Positions 10,588 to 18,775 of a stretch of 64,000 nucleotides of DNA are shown in pieces (within the stretch, counting starts at the first letter, position 1; each line of letters begins with the position of its first letter). Both the position numbers and the translations under genes were made by a program. Origin of the DNA: Devosia subaequoris. Lineage in GTDB: Bacteria > Pseudomonadota > Alphaproteobacteria > Rhizobiales > Devosiaceae. Location of the stretch: assembly GCF_014197055.1 (NCBI RefSeq), contig NZ_JACIEW010000002.1, positions 248,001-312,000 of the forward strand, given 5' to 3'. The notes beneath the pieces were generated by a model. That model saw nothing but the letters and a program-made list of their open reading frames with translations. It had not been told where the DNA came from and searched no databases.

Positions 10588-11709
10588 ATGTCGAAATTGC
10601 TTTCCCCTGTCACCCTGCGCGGCCTGACCCTGCGCAACCGCACGGTCGTCGCGCCGATGTGCCAGTATTCGGCCATCGACGGCTTCACCAATGACTGGCA
10701 TTTCGTCCATCTTGGCCGCTTCGCCCTGGGCGGCTTCGGGCTGGTGATCGTGGAAGCGACGGGCGTCGTGCCCGAAGGGCGCATTTCCTACGCAGATCTG
10801 GGTCTTTGGAAGGATGAGCAGATCGCGCCCCTGGCCCGCATTGTCGACTTCCTGCACAGCCAGGGTGCTGCCGCTGGCATTCAGCTTGCCCATGCCGGAC
10901 GCAAGGCCTCGACCCCGGTCTCCTGGCACACCGCCGAAGATCTTGCCAGCGAAGAACGGCGGCGCGCTGTTGGCTATGAGTACTGGCAGCCGGTTGCCCC
11001 CAGCGCGGAGTCTCATGATCCCAAGAATCCTGATTTCCAGGTACCCATCGAACTCGACAAGGCCGGTATCCAGCGCGTCAAGGACGGTTTTGTCGCCGCC
11101 GCCATTCGGGCCGAAAAGGCTGGTTTTGATACGGTCGAAATTCATGCCGCGCACGGCTATCTGCTCAACCAGTTCCTCTCCCCGCTCTCCAACCACCGCA
11201 CCGACGAATATGGCGGCAGCCGGGAAAACCGTATGCGTCTCGCGCTCGAAGTCACTGAAGCGGTGCGGGCCGTCTGGCCAGACGACAAGCCACTCCTGGT
11301 CCGCCTCTCCGTCAGCGACAACGCGCCGGGCGGCTGGACCCCAGAGGATAGCGTGGCCCTGGCCATCGAACTTAAGGCACGCGGTGTCGATGTCGTTGAT
11401 TGCTCCAGCGGCGGCTTGGCCCAGGGTCGCATCACCTCGACCGCGGCCTATCAGGTGCCTTTCGCCCAGACCGTGCGGCAGGGCGCCGACATCCCCACAA
11501 TGGCCGTCGGGCTTCTGGGCGACATAGAGGCGGCCGAAGCCATTCTGCAGCGTGGGGAAGCCGATTTCATCGCCTTGGCGCGTGGCGCTCTCGATGATCC
11601 GAACTGGGCGGTGCATGCGGCCCGCGTGCTCGACCAGGATTACGACCTCTGGCCGGTTCAGACCCAGCGCGTCTCCGGGCGCGATCAGGTGCTCGGCCTG
11701 CGCGCATAA
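10588..11709 (+). CDS. NADH:flavin oxidoreductase, old yellow enzyme family (YqjM/NamA type)
   Basis: This 373-residue TIM-barrel flavoenzyme reduces activated C=C bonds of unsaturated aldehydes and ketones with NAD(P)H and FMN. VAPMCQYSA carries the Cys and Tyr typical of the YqjM/NamA subclass, and EIHAAHGYLLNQFLSPLSN carries the substrate-binding His pair. The phosphate-binding end is FIALARGALDDPNW. The ATG at 10588 has AAGGAC seven bases upstream; a TTG two codons earlier is less likely. It probably serves detoxification of electrophiles, which is an inference from the family. Confidence 0.92.
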   Translation: MSKLLSPVTLRGLTLRNRTVVAPMCQYSAIDGFTNDWHFVHLGRFALGGFGLVIVEATGVVPEGRISYADLGLWKDEQIAPLARIVDFLHSQGAAAGIQLAHAGRKASTPVSWHTAEDLASEERRRAVGYEYWQPVAPSAESHDPKNPDFQVPIELDKAGIQRVKDGFVAAAIRAEKAGFDTVEIHAAHGYLLNQFLSPLSNHRTDEYGGSRENRMRLALEVTEAVRAVWPDDKPLLVRLSVSDNAPGGWTPEDSVALAIELKARGVDVVDCSSGGLAQGRITSTAAYQVPFAQTVRQGADIPTMAVGLLGDIEAAEAILQRGEADFIALARGALDDPNWAVHAARVLDQDYDLWPVQTQRVSGRDQVLGLRA

Positions 11710-11817
11710 GACCTTCACAAGGTCACCGCGCGGACCAAATTCCGCCGTCTTGGGACGATCACTCTTGTCGCACACAAGAGTGATGCCCAAGTGTGGTGCA
11801 TTGCAGGGAGCGATTTC

Positions 11818-12249
11818 ATGGATACCAAGGCCGCCATTTTTGCGCTGATGACCGTGTGGGGCGTTGGTACCTGTTCTGCTATTCCCGCAATTGCCCAGGA
11901 AAAGGAGCCGTCCGCCGAAAAGACCGAAGCGAGCGAGGACAATGCTCTGATCAACCGGGTCTGGGTGCGGCAGGACAGCAGCGACGCCCTGCCCGGCGTA
12001 ATGCATATCTTCCTCGCAGACGGCACCATGGTGTCCGACAGCTGTTGGGAAACCTACCGCCTTTCCAATTGGCAGCAACTGTCTGAAACCGAGATTGCGT
12101 GGGACGAGGACGGCATGACCATCAACGCCGACATCGCCTCGCTCACCAGCGAGGAATTGGTGCTCAGCCTCAGGCTCGTGGGCGGCGTCGAAGAGCAGCG
12201 ATTCGCACCGGCCAGCGTGCCCTATCTCTGTCCTGACATGAAAAAATGA
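11818..12249 (+). CDS. Secreted hypothetical protein
   Basis: A 143-residue protein starting at an ATG with GGGAG upstream. Residues 1-26 form a signal peptide ending at AIAQ. The mature part has an acidic linker, then a small beta-rich domain with NRVWVRQDSSDALPGVMHI and a Cys pair (SDSCWETY and PYLCPDMKK) that could form a disulphide in the periplasm. The pattern resembles small lipocalin-like domains that report fitness for membranes, but I do not recognise the family. Its stop codon lies inside the hairpin of the kup terminator. Confidence 0.65.
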   Translation: MDTKAAIFALMTVWGVGTCSAIPAIAQEKEPSAEKTEASEDNALINRVWVRQDSSDALPGVMHIFLADGTMVSDSCWETYRLSNWQQLSETEIAWDEDGMTINADIASLTSEELVLSLRLVGGVEEQRFAPASVPYLCPDMKK

Positions 12250-12265
12250 GGCCCGGCGGGCCTCA
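12240..12265 (-). terminator. Rho-independent terminator of kup
   Basis: TGAGGCC (12247-12253) pairs with GGCCTCA (12259-12265). On the minus strand the stem is followed by six T. It also contains the stop codon of the convergent secreted-protein gene, so it may serve both. Confidence 0.75.
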
Positions 12266-12279
12266 TTTGCATTCCACTA

Positions 12280-14202
12280 TCAGATGATGAGCTGAGTCCC
12301 TATTTCCACCACACGACCGGTGGGAATGTGGAAATACTCCGTCGCATCGCTGGCATTGCGCGCAAGCCGGATGAACAGCCGGTCCTGCCAGAACCGGATC
12401 GGACCGGACTTCTGCCCAAGCTTGAGCGAACGGCGCGAGAGGAAGAACGAGGTCGACATGATGTCGAACTTCCATCCCAGCTTGCGGGCCAGCGCCAGCG
12501 CCTTGGGGATGTTCGGCTCCTCCATGAATCCGAATGTCACCACCACGCGGAAGAACAAATTGTTATAAGCGTCGATGGTCACCTTTTCATCGTCCGGCAC
12601 GCGCGGCGAGGTCGAGGTCCGCACGGTCAGGATGACGTTTTGCTCATGCAGCACCTTGTAGTGCTTGAGGCTGTGCAGGAGTGCCGTGGGTGCGCCTTCA
12701 ACATCACTGGTAAGGAAAACGGCCGTACCCGGCACCACGGTTGGCTTCTTCTTGGCCAGGTTTTCGACGAGGAACTCAAGTGGCACTTCATCGCGACGGG
12801 TCTTTTCCGCCAGGCGATTCCGCCCCGTCATCCAACTGACCATGAGCAGGGATACAAACAGGGCAACGGCGACGGGTACCCAGCCGCCCTGGACGATCTT
12901 GGCAGAATTGACGGCAAAGAAACCGCCATCAATTACCGCATAGAGCAAGCCAAACGCGATGACCCCGCCCAGCGGCCACTTCCAGTTGCGACGCATCACC
13001 ACCAGCAGCAGTGCCAGGGTCACGACCATGATGCCGGAGACCGCAATACCATAAGCGCTCGAGATCGCTGTCGAGCTGCCGAAACTGACTACCATGATCA
13101 GCACCATGATCATGATGAACGTGTTGATCTGGGGCATGTAGATTTGCCCGCGCTGATCCTGCGAGGTGTGCTGCACGATCATGCGCGGTAGAAGATTGAG
13201 GGCAATAGCCTGCTGGGTAAGGCTGAAGACGCCCGAAATCACCGCCTGGCTGGCAATGATGGTTGCCATCGTGGCCAGCGCGACGAATGGGCCCAGGGCC
13301 CAGTCCGGATGCATCTCGAAGAACGGGCTGACCACATTCTCCGGGCCTACATTGAGCACAAAAGCACCCTGCCCGAAATAGTTCAGCAAGAGGCACGGAA
13401 ATACCAGGCCGAACCAGGCCAGCACGATCGGCTTGCGCCCGAAATGACCCAGATCGACATAGAGCGCCTCGGCGCCTGTCACGGCCAGGAACACGGCCCC
13501 CATCACCACAAAGGCGATATTGGCATGTATCACGAGAAATTCGACCGCGTGGTACGGGTTTAGCGCCCACAGCACAAAGGGGTTCTGCACGATGTGATAA
13601 AGGCCGATTGTCCCCATCACCAGGAACCACACGGCGGTGATCGGGCCGAAGACCACCCCCACCTTGCCCGTGCCGAAGCGCTGTACGAAGAAGACACCGA
13701 GAATGATTACCAGGGTGATCGGAACCACCCAGCGGGTCATGTTGGGCGCCACCAGTTCCAGGCCTTCCACGGCCGAGAGCACCGAAATCGCCGGCGTGAT
13801 CATGGCATCACCATAGAACATGGCTGCGCCGGCCACGCCCAGGGCGGTAATCCAAACCGGCGGTTTCTCGAATGTCTTGCGCGCCAGTGCCATCAGCGAA
13901 AGCGTGCCGCCTTCGCCATTGTTGTCGGCCCTGGTGACAAAGAACACGTATTTGAACGCCACGGTCAGCGTCAGGGCCCAGACAATCAGCGACAGCAGCC
14001 CGAGCACCTCGACCTCGGTCGCGCCAACGCCCGGACGGACCGACATGGCTTCGCGGAAGGCGTAGATCGGGCTTGTCCCAATGTCGCCATAGACAACGCC
14101 GATCGCCCCAACAGTGAGGAGTGGTAGACTGGATTTTCCGTGGCTGGCCTGTTCGGTCGCTACGTCACCGGCTTGGGCGCCGGCATTTTCCGTATGCGTC
14201 AT
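12280..14202 (-). CDS. kup: Low-affinity potassium transporter Kup
   Basis: Kup takes up K+ across the inner membrane by proton symport. The 640-residue length, about 12 transmembrane segments and family blocks such as GVVYGDIGTSPIYAFREA near the N-terminus, GDAMITPAISVLSAVEGLE and the hydrophilic C-terminal third all match the KUP/HAK/KT family. I chose the ATG at 14202 (MTHTENAG) because homologues start close to it; an upstream ATG at 14247 would add 15 residues. It is a single-gene unit with its own terminator. Confidence 0.95.
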   Translation of the reverse strand: MTHTENAGAQAGDVATEQASHGKSSLPLLTVGAIGVVYGDIGTSPIYAFREAMSVRPGVGATEVEVLGLLSLIVWALTLTVAFKYVFFVTRADNNGEGGTLSLMALARKTFEKPPVWITALGVAGAAMFYGDAMITPAISVLSAVEGLELVAPNMTRWVVPITLVIILGVFFVQRFGTGKVGVVFGPITAVWFLVMGTIGLYHIVQNPFVLWALNPYHAVEFLVIHANIAFVVMGAVFLAVTGAEALYVDLGHFGRKPIVLAWFGLVFPCLLLNYFGQGAFVLNVGPENVVSPFFEMHPDWALGPFVALATMATIIASQAVISGVFSLTQQAIALNLLPRMIVQHTSQDQRGQIYMPQINTFIMIMVLIMVVSFGSSTAISSAYGIAVSGIMVVTLALLLVVMRRNWKWPLGGVIAFGLLYAVIDGGFFAVNSAKIVQGGWVPVAVALFVSLLMVSWMTGRNRLAEKTRRDEVPLEFLVENLAKKKPTVVPGTAVFLTSDVEGAPTALLHSLKHYKVLHEQNVILTVRTSTSPRVPDDEKVTIDAYNNLFFRVVVTFGFMEEPNIPKALALARKLGWKFDIMSTSFFLSRRSLKLGQKSGPIRFWQDRLFIRLARNASDATEYFHIPTGRVVEIGTQLII

Positions 14203-14296
14203 GAGCTTTACGGCTCTCGCTGTTTCAAGGCGGGCGCCGCTATACACCCGTCCCCCATCACAAACAACACCCGGTGATCTGAATAGTTCATATGCG

Positions 14297-14329
14297 AAAA
14301 GGGGCTGCCCGGATAGGACAACCCCTTTT
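14297..14329 (-). terminator. Rho-independent terminator
   Basis: AAAAGGGG (14297-14304) pairs with CCCCTTTT (14322-14329), downstream of the flavin reductase gene on the minus strand. Confidence 0.65.
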
Positions 14330-14359
14330 ACCTAGTAAACGCTGGTAAAGTCCGCGTTC

Positions 14360-14974
14360 TTACTCGGCCGCTGCGGCAACCGAATTTTCTTCCTCGCGGG
14401 CGGCCTTGGCGGCTTCGCCCCACCAAATCAGCTGGTCGAGCATGTCATTGGCCGAATTGCCGATTGAGCCTTCGATCTCGCTCAACGGCTTGTTCTGCTG
14501 ACCCATCGGGTGCACGGCAAAGAAGTCGGCGCCGGCGATATGAACAGCGGAACGGGTCGAAACCATCTGCAATTCGATACCGATGGTCCGCAGGTTCTCG
14601 ACAGCGCGTGCCGCACCCAAGGCGCCATAACCCACCGCACCGAATGCCTTCTTGTTCCAGTTCACATAGGCCTGGTCGATCGCGTTCTTCAGAACACCGG
14701 TAATGGCGCGATTGTACTCGGCCACGACGAAGATGAAGCCATCAAATTCAGAGATCTTGTTCTGCCAGCGAACGGCTTCGGGGTTTTGCGAGGGCATCCA
14801 GGCATTGGAAGCCGCTTCATCGAAGAACGGCAGGTCGAAATCGCGCAGGTCGATCAGCTCGGCGTCGATTTCCGGGCGTTCATTCGCCTTGTCCAGGATC
14901 CACTTGGCCGGCACTTCGCCGAAACGGGTGGGACGGGTGGACGAGATGATGACGCCGATCTTGAGCTTGGACAT
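14360..14974 (-). CDS. NADPH-dependent FMN reductase family protein
   Basis: This 204-residue flavodoxin-fold protein belongs to the NADPH-dependent FMN reductase (SsuE/ChrR/ArsH-like) family. SSTRPTRFG near residue 9 is the FMN phosphate loop and AEYNRAITGVLKNAIDQ is the second flavin-binding block. Such enzymes reduce flavins or quinones and often protect against oxidative stress. The ATG at 14974 has a textbook AGGAGG site six to seven bases upstream; the frame stays open to 15175 but without support. An acidic alanine-rich tail closes the protein. Confidence 0.88.
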   Translation of the reverse strand: MSKLKIGVIISSTRPTRFGEVPAKWILDKANERPEIDAELIDLRDFDLPFFDEAASNAWMPSQNPEAVRWQNKISEFDGFIFVVAEYNRAITGVLKNAIDQAYVNWNKKAFGAVGYGALGAARAVENLRTIGIELQMVSTRSAVHIAGADFFAVHPMGQQNKPLSEIEGSIGNSANDMLDQLIWWGEAAKAAREEENSVAAAAE

Positions 14975-15204
14975 GTGATGCCTCCTAAGTAACAAATCGT
15001 AACTGAGGCGATATATGTGCCTGTCGCGAAAAGTCTCAAGAGGGCACGAATTTGTCAGCCGGGGACATTGCCGTGCCCCGGTTACACTCATGTAAGCATA
15101 GGAATTACCGACTATTTCTTCTCTCGGGACAACCTGGCTGCCCCAAATCCGGCTCATTACCTTTATTGGACGCACGCAGTGTTCTTTTTAAGCGAACAAT
15201 CGGT

Positions 15205-15945
15205 TCAGGCCAAAACGGCGAGGTAGCGCCGGGTCGCCTCGGCGAACCCCATCAAGAGCGCATCCGCCGTGATTCCATGTCCGATGGACACCTCCGCCAC
15301 GCCAGGAACGGCCTTCTGAAAATCCGGCAGATTGACCAGCGTCAGGTCATGCCCTGCATTGACACCCAGCCCAGCATCTAGCGCGGCCCGGCAGGTCACC
15401 GCCAGCGCCGACAATTGCCGCTCGGCCTCTGCCGCATCATCAAAACAGGCGCCATAGGGACCGGTGAACAGCTCGACGCGATCCGCCCCGGTAGCCTTTG
15501 CCGCCGCAATGCCAGCCTCTCCGGCATCCGGATCGCAAAACAGCGAAATTCGCCGGTCCGGCCGCTTCAATCGCTGCACAACCGACCGGAGAAAATTGCC
15601 TTTGCCGACAAAATCCCAGCCATGGTCGGATGTGGCCTGCGCCGGATCGTCTGGCACCAGGGTGACCTGCTGCGGGTTCACCTGTTCAATCAGCTCGAGG
15701 AAATCCTCGCTCGGATATCCCTCGATGTTGAACTCTGTCTCCGAATATTCTGAGCGCAGCACATCCGACAATTCGAACACATCGCTGCGCCGGATATGCC
15801 GTTCGTCCGGGCGTGGGTGCACGGTGATCCCGCTCGCCCCCGCATCGAGCACCACGCGCGCGGTTCCCGTCACGCTCGGCCAGGGCAGATCGCGGCGATT
15901 GCGCAATTGCGCGACGGCATTGAGATTGACGGAAAGCAAAGTCAT
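15205..15945 (-). CDS. pdxJ: Pyridoxine 5'-phosphate synthase
   Basis: PdxJ condenses 1-deoxy-D-xylulose 5-phosphate with 3-amino-2-oxopropyl phosphate in the final step of pyridoxine phosphate synthesis. The 246-residue TIM barrel shows [15 protein letters not shown] at the start, [13 protein letters not shown] for substrate binding, QVTLVPD, LFCDPD and [15 protein letters not shown] at the end. The ATG at 15945 matches the usual N-terminus, while an upstream in-frame start at 16002 would add 19 unconserved residues. It is 95 bases downstream of ilvN on the same strand. Confidence 0.95.
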   Translation of the reverse strand: MTLLSVNLNAVAQLRNRRDLPWPSVTGTARVVLDAGASGITVHPRPDERHIRRSDVFELSDVLRSEYSETEFNIEGYPSEDFLELIEQVNPQQVTLVPDDPAQATSDHGWDFVGKGNFLRSVVQRLKRPDRRISLFCDPDAGEAGIAAAKATGADRVELFTGPYGACFDDAAEAERQLSALAVTCRAALDAGLGVNAGHDLTLVNLPDFQKAVPGVAEVSIGHGITADALLMGFAEATRRYLAVLA

Positions 15946-16039
15946 GGCAGAAACCCATAAGAACAGGCCCCTGCCATACACCAGACTGGGCGCCGCGCCC
16001 AATCGAACCTTTTGATGAGTGCAATCAGCGTCTTGCTGA

Positions 16040-16594
16040 CTACATGCCCTCAGGACCGCGATTGATCGCGGCTAGGCCCGTGCGGACCACTTCGACCAGC
16101 CCCAGCGGCTGCATCAGGGCGATGAAGCTGTCGATCTTGGACGGTTTGCCGGTCACCTCAAAGACGAAGCTTTCCACCGTCGCATCGACGATCTGCGCCC
16201 GGAATGCGTCGGCCAGACGCAGCGTTTCGGCCCGGTGATCGCCCGTGCCATTGACCTTGATCAACGCCAGCTCGCGCTCGAGATAAGCGCCCTCCGCCGT
16301 CAAATCGTGCACGCGGTGCACCGGCACCAGCCGCTCGAGCTGGGTCTTGATCTGCACTAGCACCTTGGGCGTGGCGATAACCACAACAGTGATGCGACTA
16401 AGTCGCTTGTCATGCTCGGTCTCGCTGACAGTCAGACTTTCGATATTGAAGCCACGCGCCGAAAACAGGCCGACGACCCGGGCGAGAATGCCGGGCTCGT
16501 TATCGACCAGCACGGAAAGGGTGTGACGTTCGGTCTGCTGGGTTTCCTGGGTCAGGAAATAGGCCGAGCCGGTGGGCTGCAAATGTGCGTTCAT
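16040..16594 (-). CDS. ilvN: Acetolactate synthase small (regulatory) subunit
   Basis: The small subunit activates IlvI and confers valine feedback inhibition. The 184-residue protein has an N-terminal ACT domain ([20 protein letters not shown] near residues 25-44, with the [11 protein letters not shown] valine-site region) and a second ACT-like C-terminal domain. It follows ilvI by 21 bases and is surely in the same transcript, under the same leader and attenuator. It could equally be named ilvH; I use ilvN because the two names are applied interchangeably in this group. Confidence 0.95.
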   Translation of the reverse strand: MNAHLQPTGSAYFLTQETQQTERHTLSVLVDNEPGILARVVGLFSARGFNIESLTVSETEHDKRLSRITVVVIATPKVLVQIKTQLERLVPVHRVHDLTAEGAYLERELALIKVNGTGDHRAETLRLADAFRAQIVDATVESFVFEVTGKPSKIDSFIALMQPLGLVEVVRTGLAAINRGPEGM

Positions 16595-16615
16595 TTTCGT
16601 GTCCTCCGCAGCGCT

Positions 16616-18385
16616 CTAAACGAGCGCCCGTCCCTTCTCGTCGATGATATCCCCGATATTGGCCGTATCGGGCAGGATGATCTCATTGTGCGGCTTGCCC
16701 GACGGAATCATGGGCAGGCAGTTCTCGTCCTTCTCGACCAACACGTCGAACAGCACCGGGCCGTCATATTCGAGCATGTCGGCAATGGCTGCATCGAGTT
16801 CGGCCGGCGTGTCGCATTTGATACCCTTGGCCCCATAGGCTTCGGCGAGCTTGACGAAATCGGGCAACGATTCCGAATAGGAATGTGCATAGCGCGAGCC
16901 GTGCAGCAGGTCCTGCCATTGGCGAACCATGCCCATGCGCTCATTGTTGAGAATGAAGATCTTGACCGGCAGGCGATATTGCACCGCCGTCGAGAGCTCC
17001 TGCATGGTCATCTGCACCGAGGCCTCGCCGGCAATGTCGATCACCAGCGCATCGGGATGGGCCACTTGCACGCCGACCGCCGCCGGCAGCCCGTAACCCA
17101 TCGTCCCCAGGCCACCCGAAGTCATCCAGTGGTTCGGCTTGTCGAAATGGAAGTGCTGCGCCGCCCACATCTGGTGCTGACCCACCTCGGTGGTGATATA
17201 GACTTCCTTGGACTGTTTCCTGGTCGCCTCATAGAGCCGTTGAATGGCCCATTGCGGCTTGATGACCGTATCTGAGTTCTTGAAGTTGAGCGACCCGACG
17301 TCGCGCCATTTCCCGATCTGGGTCCACCAGCCGGCAATCGCTTCCGTGCGCGGCTCATTGGTCCGGCTGCGCCAGATGCGGATCATTTCCTCGAGCACGC
17401 GATTACAGTCGCCGACGATCGGGACATGCACCTGCACCACCTTGTTGATGGAGGCCGGATCGATATCGACATGAATCTTGGTGCTGTTTGGAGAGAAGGC
17501 ATCGATGCGGCCGGTGATGCGATCATCGAAGCGCGCGCCGATATTGATCATCACGTCGCAATCATGCATCGCCATGTTTGCTTCATAGGTGCCGTGCATG
17601 CCCAACATGCCCATCCACTGCGGATTGGAGGCAGGGAAGGCCCCCAGACCCATCAAGGTCGAAGTCACGGGAAAGCCGGTCAATTCCGCAAGCTCGCGCA
17701 GGTTTTCCGAGGCTTCCGGTCCTGCATTGATGACGCCGCCACCCGTATAGAAAATCGGGCGTTCTGCCTTCAGCATGAGATCGACCGCGGCCTCAATCGA
17801 AGCCAGGTCACCATCGACCTGCGGGCGATAGGACTGGTGACGCAGCGTGTCTGCCTCTGGCTTGAAATATTCGCCCACGGCGAACTGGATATCTTTGGGA
17901 ATATCGATGACGACCGGACCCGGGCGGCCCGTGGTAGCGATCAGGAAAGCCTCATGCAGTATGCGCGGCAAATCCTCGATCGATTTGACCAGATAGTTGT
18001 GTTTCGTGCAGGAGCGGGTGATGCCGACCGTGTCGCATTCCTGGAACGCATCGGTGCCGATCAGCGTCGTTGGAACCTGGGCGGTGATGCAGACGAGCGG
18101 GATGGAATCGAGCAGCGCGTCCGTAAGGCCGGTGACCGCATTGGTCGCGCCCGGACCGGAGGTGACCAGGACTACGCCAGCCTTGCCGGTCGAACGGGCA
18201 TAGCCCTCCGCCATATGGGTGGCCCCCTGCTCATGGCGCACCAGGACGTGCTTGACGAAATCCTGCTGGAACATGGCGTCATAGATCGGCAGGGCTGCAC
18301 CGCCGGGATACCCGAAAATATGTTCGACCCCCTGATCGGTCAGCGCCTGGATCACCATTTCCGCCCCGGTCATCTTCTCGGCCAT
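16616..18385 (-). CDS. ilvI: Acetolactate synthase large (catalytic) subunit
   Basis: This thiamine-diphosphate enzyme joins two pyruvates to acetolactate, or pyruvate and 2-oxobutyrate to acetohydroxybutyrate. The 589 residues show the N-terminal domain with GYPGGAALPIYD and the catalytic Glu in VRHEQGATHMAEGYAR, the central FAD-type domain, and the C-terminal thiamine-diphosphate domain with DIAGEASVQM through NNERMGM. The AGEAS form in place of GDGSF is usual in rhizobia-like enzymes. It is the first structural gene of the ilvI-ilvN transcript, behind a leader peptide and attenuator. Confidence 0.96.
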   Translation of the reverse strand: MAEKMTGAEMVIQALTDQGVEHIFGYPGGAALPIYDAMFQQDFVKHVLVRHEQGATHMAEGYARSTGKAGVVLVTSGPGATNAVTGLTDALLDSIPLVCITAQVPTTLIGTDAFQECDTVGITRSCTKHNYLVKSIEDLPRILHEAFLIATTGRPGPVVIDIPKDIQFAVGEYFKPEADTLRHQSYRPQVDGDLASIEAAVDLMLKAERPIFYTGGGVINAGPEASENLRELAELTGFPVTSTLMGLGAFPASNPQWMGMLGMHGTYEANMAMHDCDVMINIGARFDDRITGRIDAFSPNSTKIHVDIDPASINKVVQVHVPIVGDCNRVLEEMIRIWRSRTNEPRTEAIAGWWTQIGKWRDVGSLNFKNSDTVIKPQWAIQRLYEATRKQSKEVYITTEVGQHQMWAAQHFHFDKPNHWMTSGGLGTMGYGLPAAVGVQVAHPDALVIDIAGEASVQMTMQELSTAVQYRLPVKIFILNNERMGMVRQWQDLLHGSRYAHSYSESLPDFVKLAEAYGAKGIKCDTPAELDAAIADMLEYDGPVLFDVLVEKDENCLPMIPSGKPHNEIILPDTANIGDIIDEKGRALV

Positions 18386-18472
18386 TGCTCAGCCCTTCCT
18401 AACTCTTTCGCCCCTCCCAGCGGGGCCTCTATCTCACCTGCCGCCTGTGTCCCCGCTCAGCGGAAAAAAGGC

Positions 18473-18497
18473 AATAAAAAAGGCCCCGTTCGGGACC
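18473..18497 (-). terminator. Attenuator hairpin of the ilvI-ilvN leader
   Basis: On the minus strand GGTCCCGAACGGGGCC forms a six-pair stem (one G-T) with a GAAC loop, followed by six T. It lies between the leader peptide and ilvI, about 90 bases before the ATG, where a ribosome-controlled attenuator should be. Confidence 0.75.
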
Positions 18498-18529
18498 TGT
18501 GTTCGGCGCACCAGCTATCGCGCGGGGTC

Positions 18530-18580
18530 TTACCCCACGTTGCCGATGCGCCTGCGTACTACGAGAATGAGTGCCCGCAC
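18530..18580 (-). CDS. ilv leader peptide (16 residues)
   Basis: A GTG at 18580 with GGAG seven bases upstream opens a 17-codon frame encoding MRALILVVRRRIGNVG. Leu, Ile and Val make up seven of the 16 residues, including the run Leu-Ile-Leu-Val-Val. Its stop lies in a GGGG-TAAGA-CCCC hairpin (about 18521-18537) that could act as the pause or antiterminator element, and the attenuator starts some 33 bases later. Slow translation of these codons when branched-chain aminoacyl-tRNA is short should let transcription read into ilvI-ilvN. The arrangement is classical; the base-pairing switch is inferred. Confidence 0.75.
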   Translation of the reverse strand: MRALILVVRRRIGNVG

Positions 18581-18610
18581 TGGACCGCTCCAAAAATTCT
18601 AGACGGCGCA

Positions 18611-18640
18611 TTGATAGAAGCACCGTCACGCCAAAGTCAA
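18611..18640 (-). promoter_or_regulatory. Sigma-70-type promoter of the ilv leader
   Basis: On the minus strand TTGACT (18635-18640) and TATCAA (18611-18616) are separated by 18 bases. Transcription would start near 18604, about 24 bases before the leader peptide. Confidence 0.6.
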
Positions 18641-18667
18641 GTCGCCATGCCTCTCTTGACCCCCGAT

Positions 18668-18704
18668 GCGGCAGAATTCTCGTGCACAGGCACACTTCTG
18701 CCGC
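18668..18704. repeat. Two-part stem-loop between ilvI and the phosphate transporter
   Basis: GCGGCAGAA (18668-18676) pairs with TTCTGCCGC (18696-18704), and inside it GTGC (18682-18685) pairs with GCAC (18690-18693) around ACAG. The gap between ilvI and the transporter (18386-18775) is otherwise filled by the ilv leader region. The hairpin lies 72 bases before the transporter ATG and may be an mRNA structure or a cruciform. Confidence 0.6.
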
Positions 18705-18775
18705 GAATGGGGGCTGGCACCATGTGCTTGAGATGTTAAGCCGGAACCAACAACGAAATAAGACAGTTCGGTGAC

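Noticed and set aside
10585..12078. A 497-codon minus-strand frame opposite the old-yellow-enzyme gene
   Set aside because: Shadow with repetitive composition; the plus-strand gene has clear family motifs.
17426..18739. A 437-codon plus-strand frame opposite ilvI and its leader
   Set aside because: Shadow of ilvI. It crosses the attenuator region with no support.
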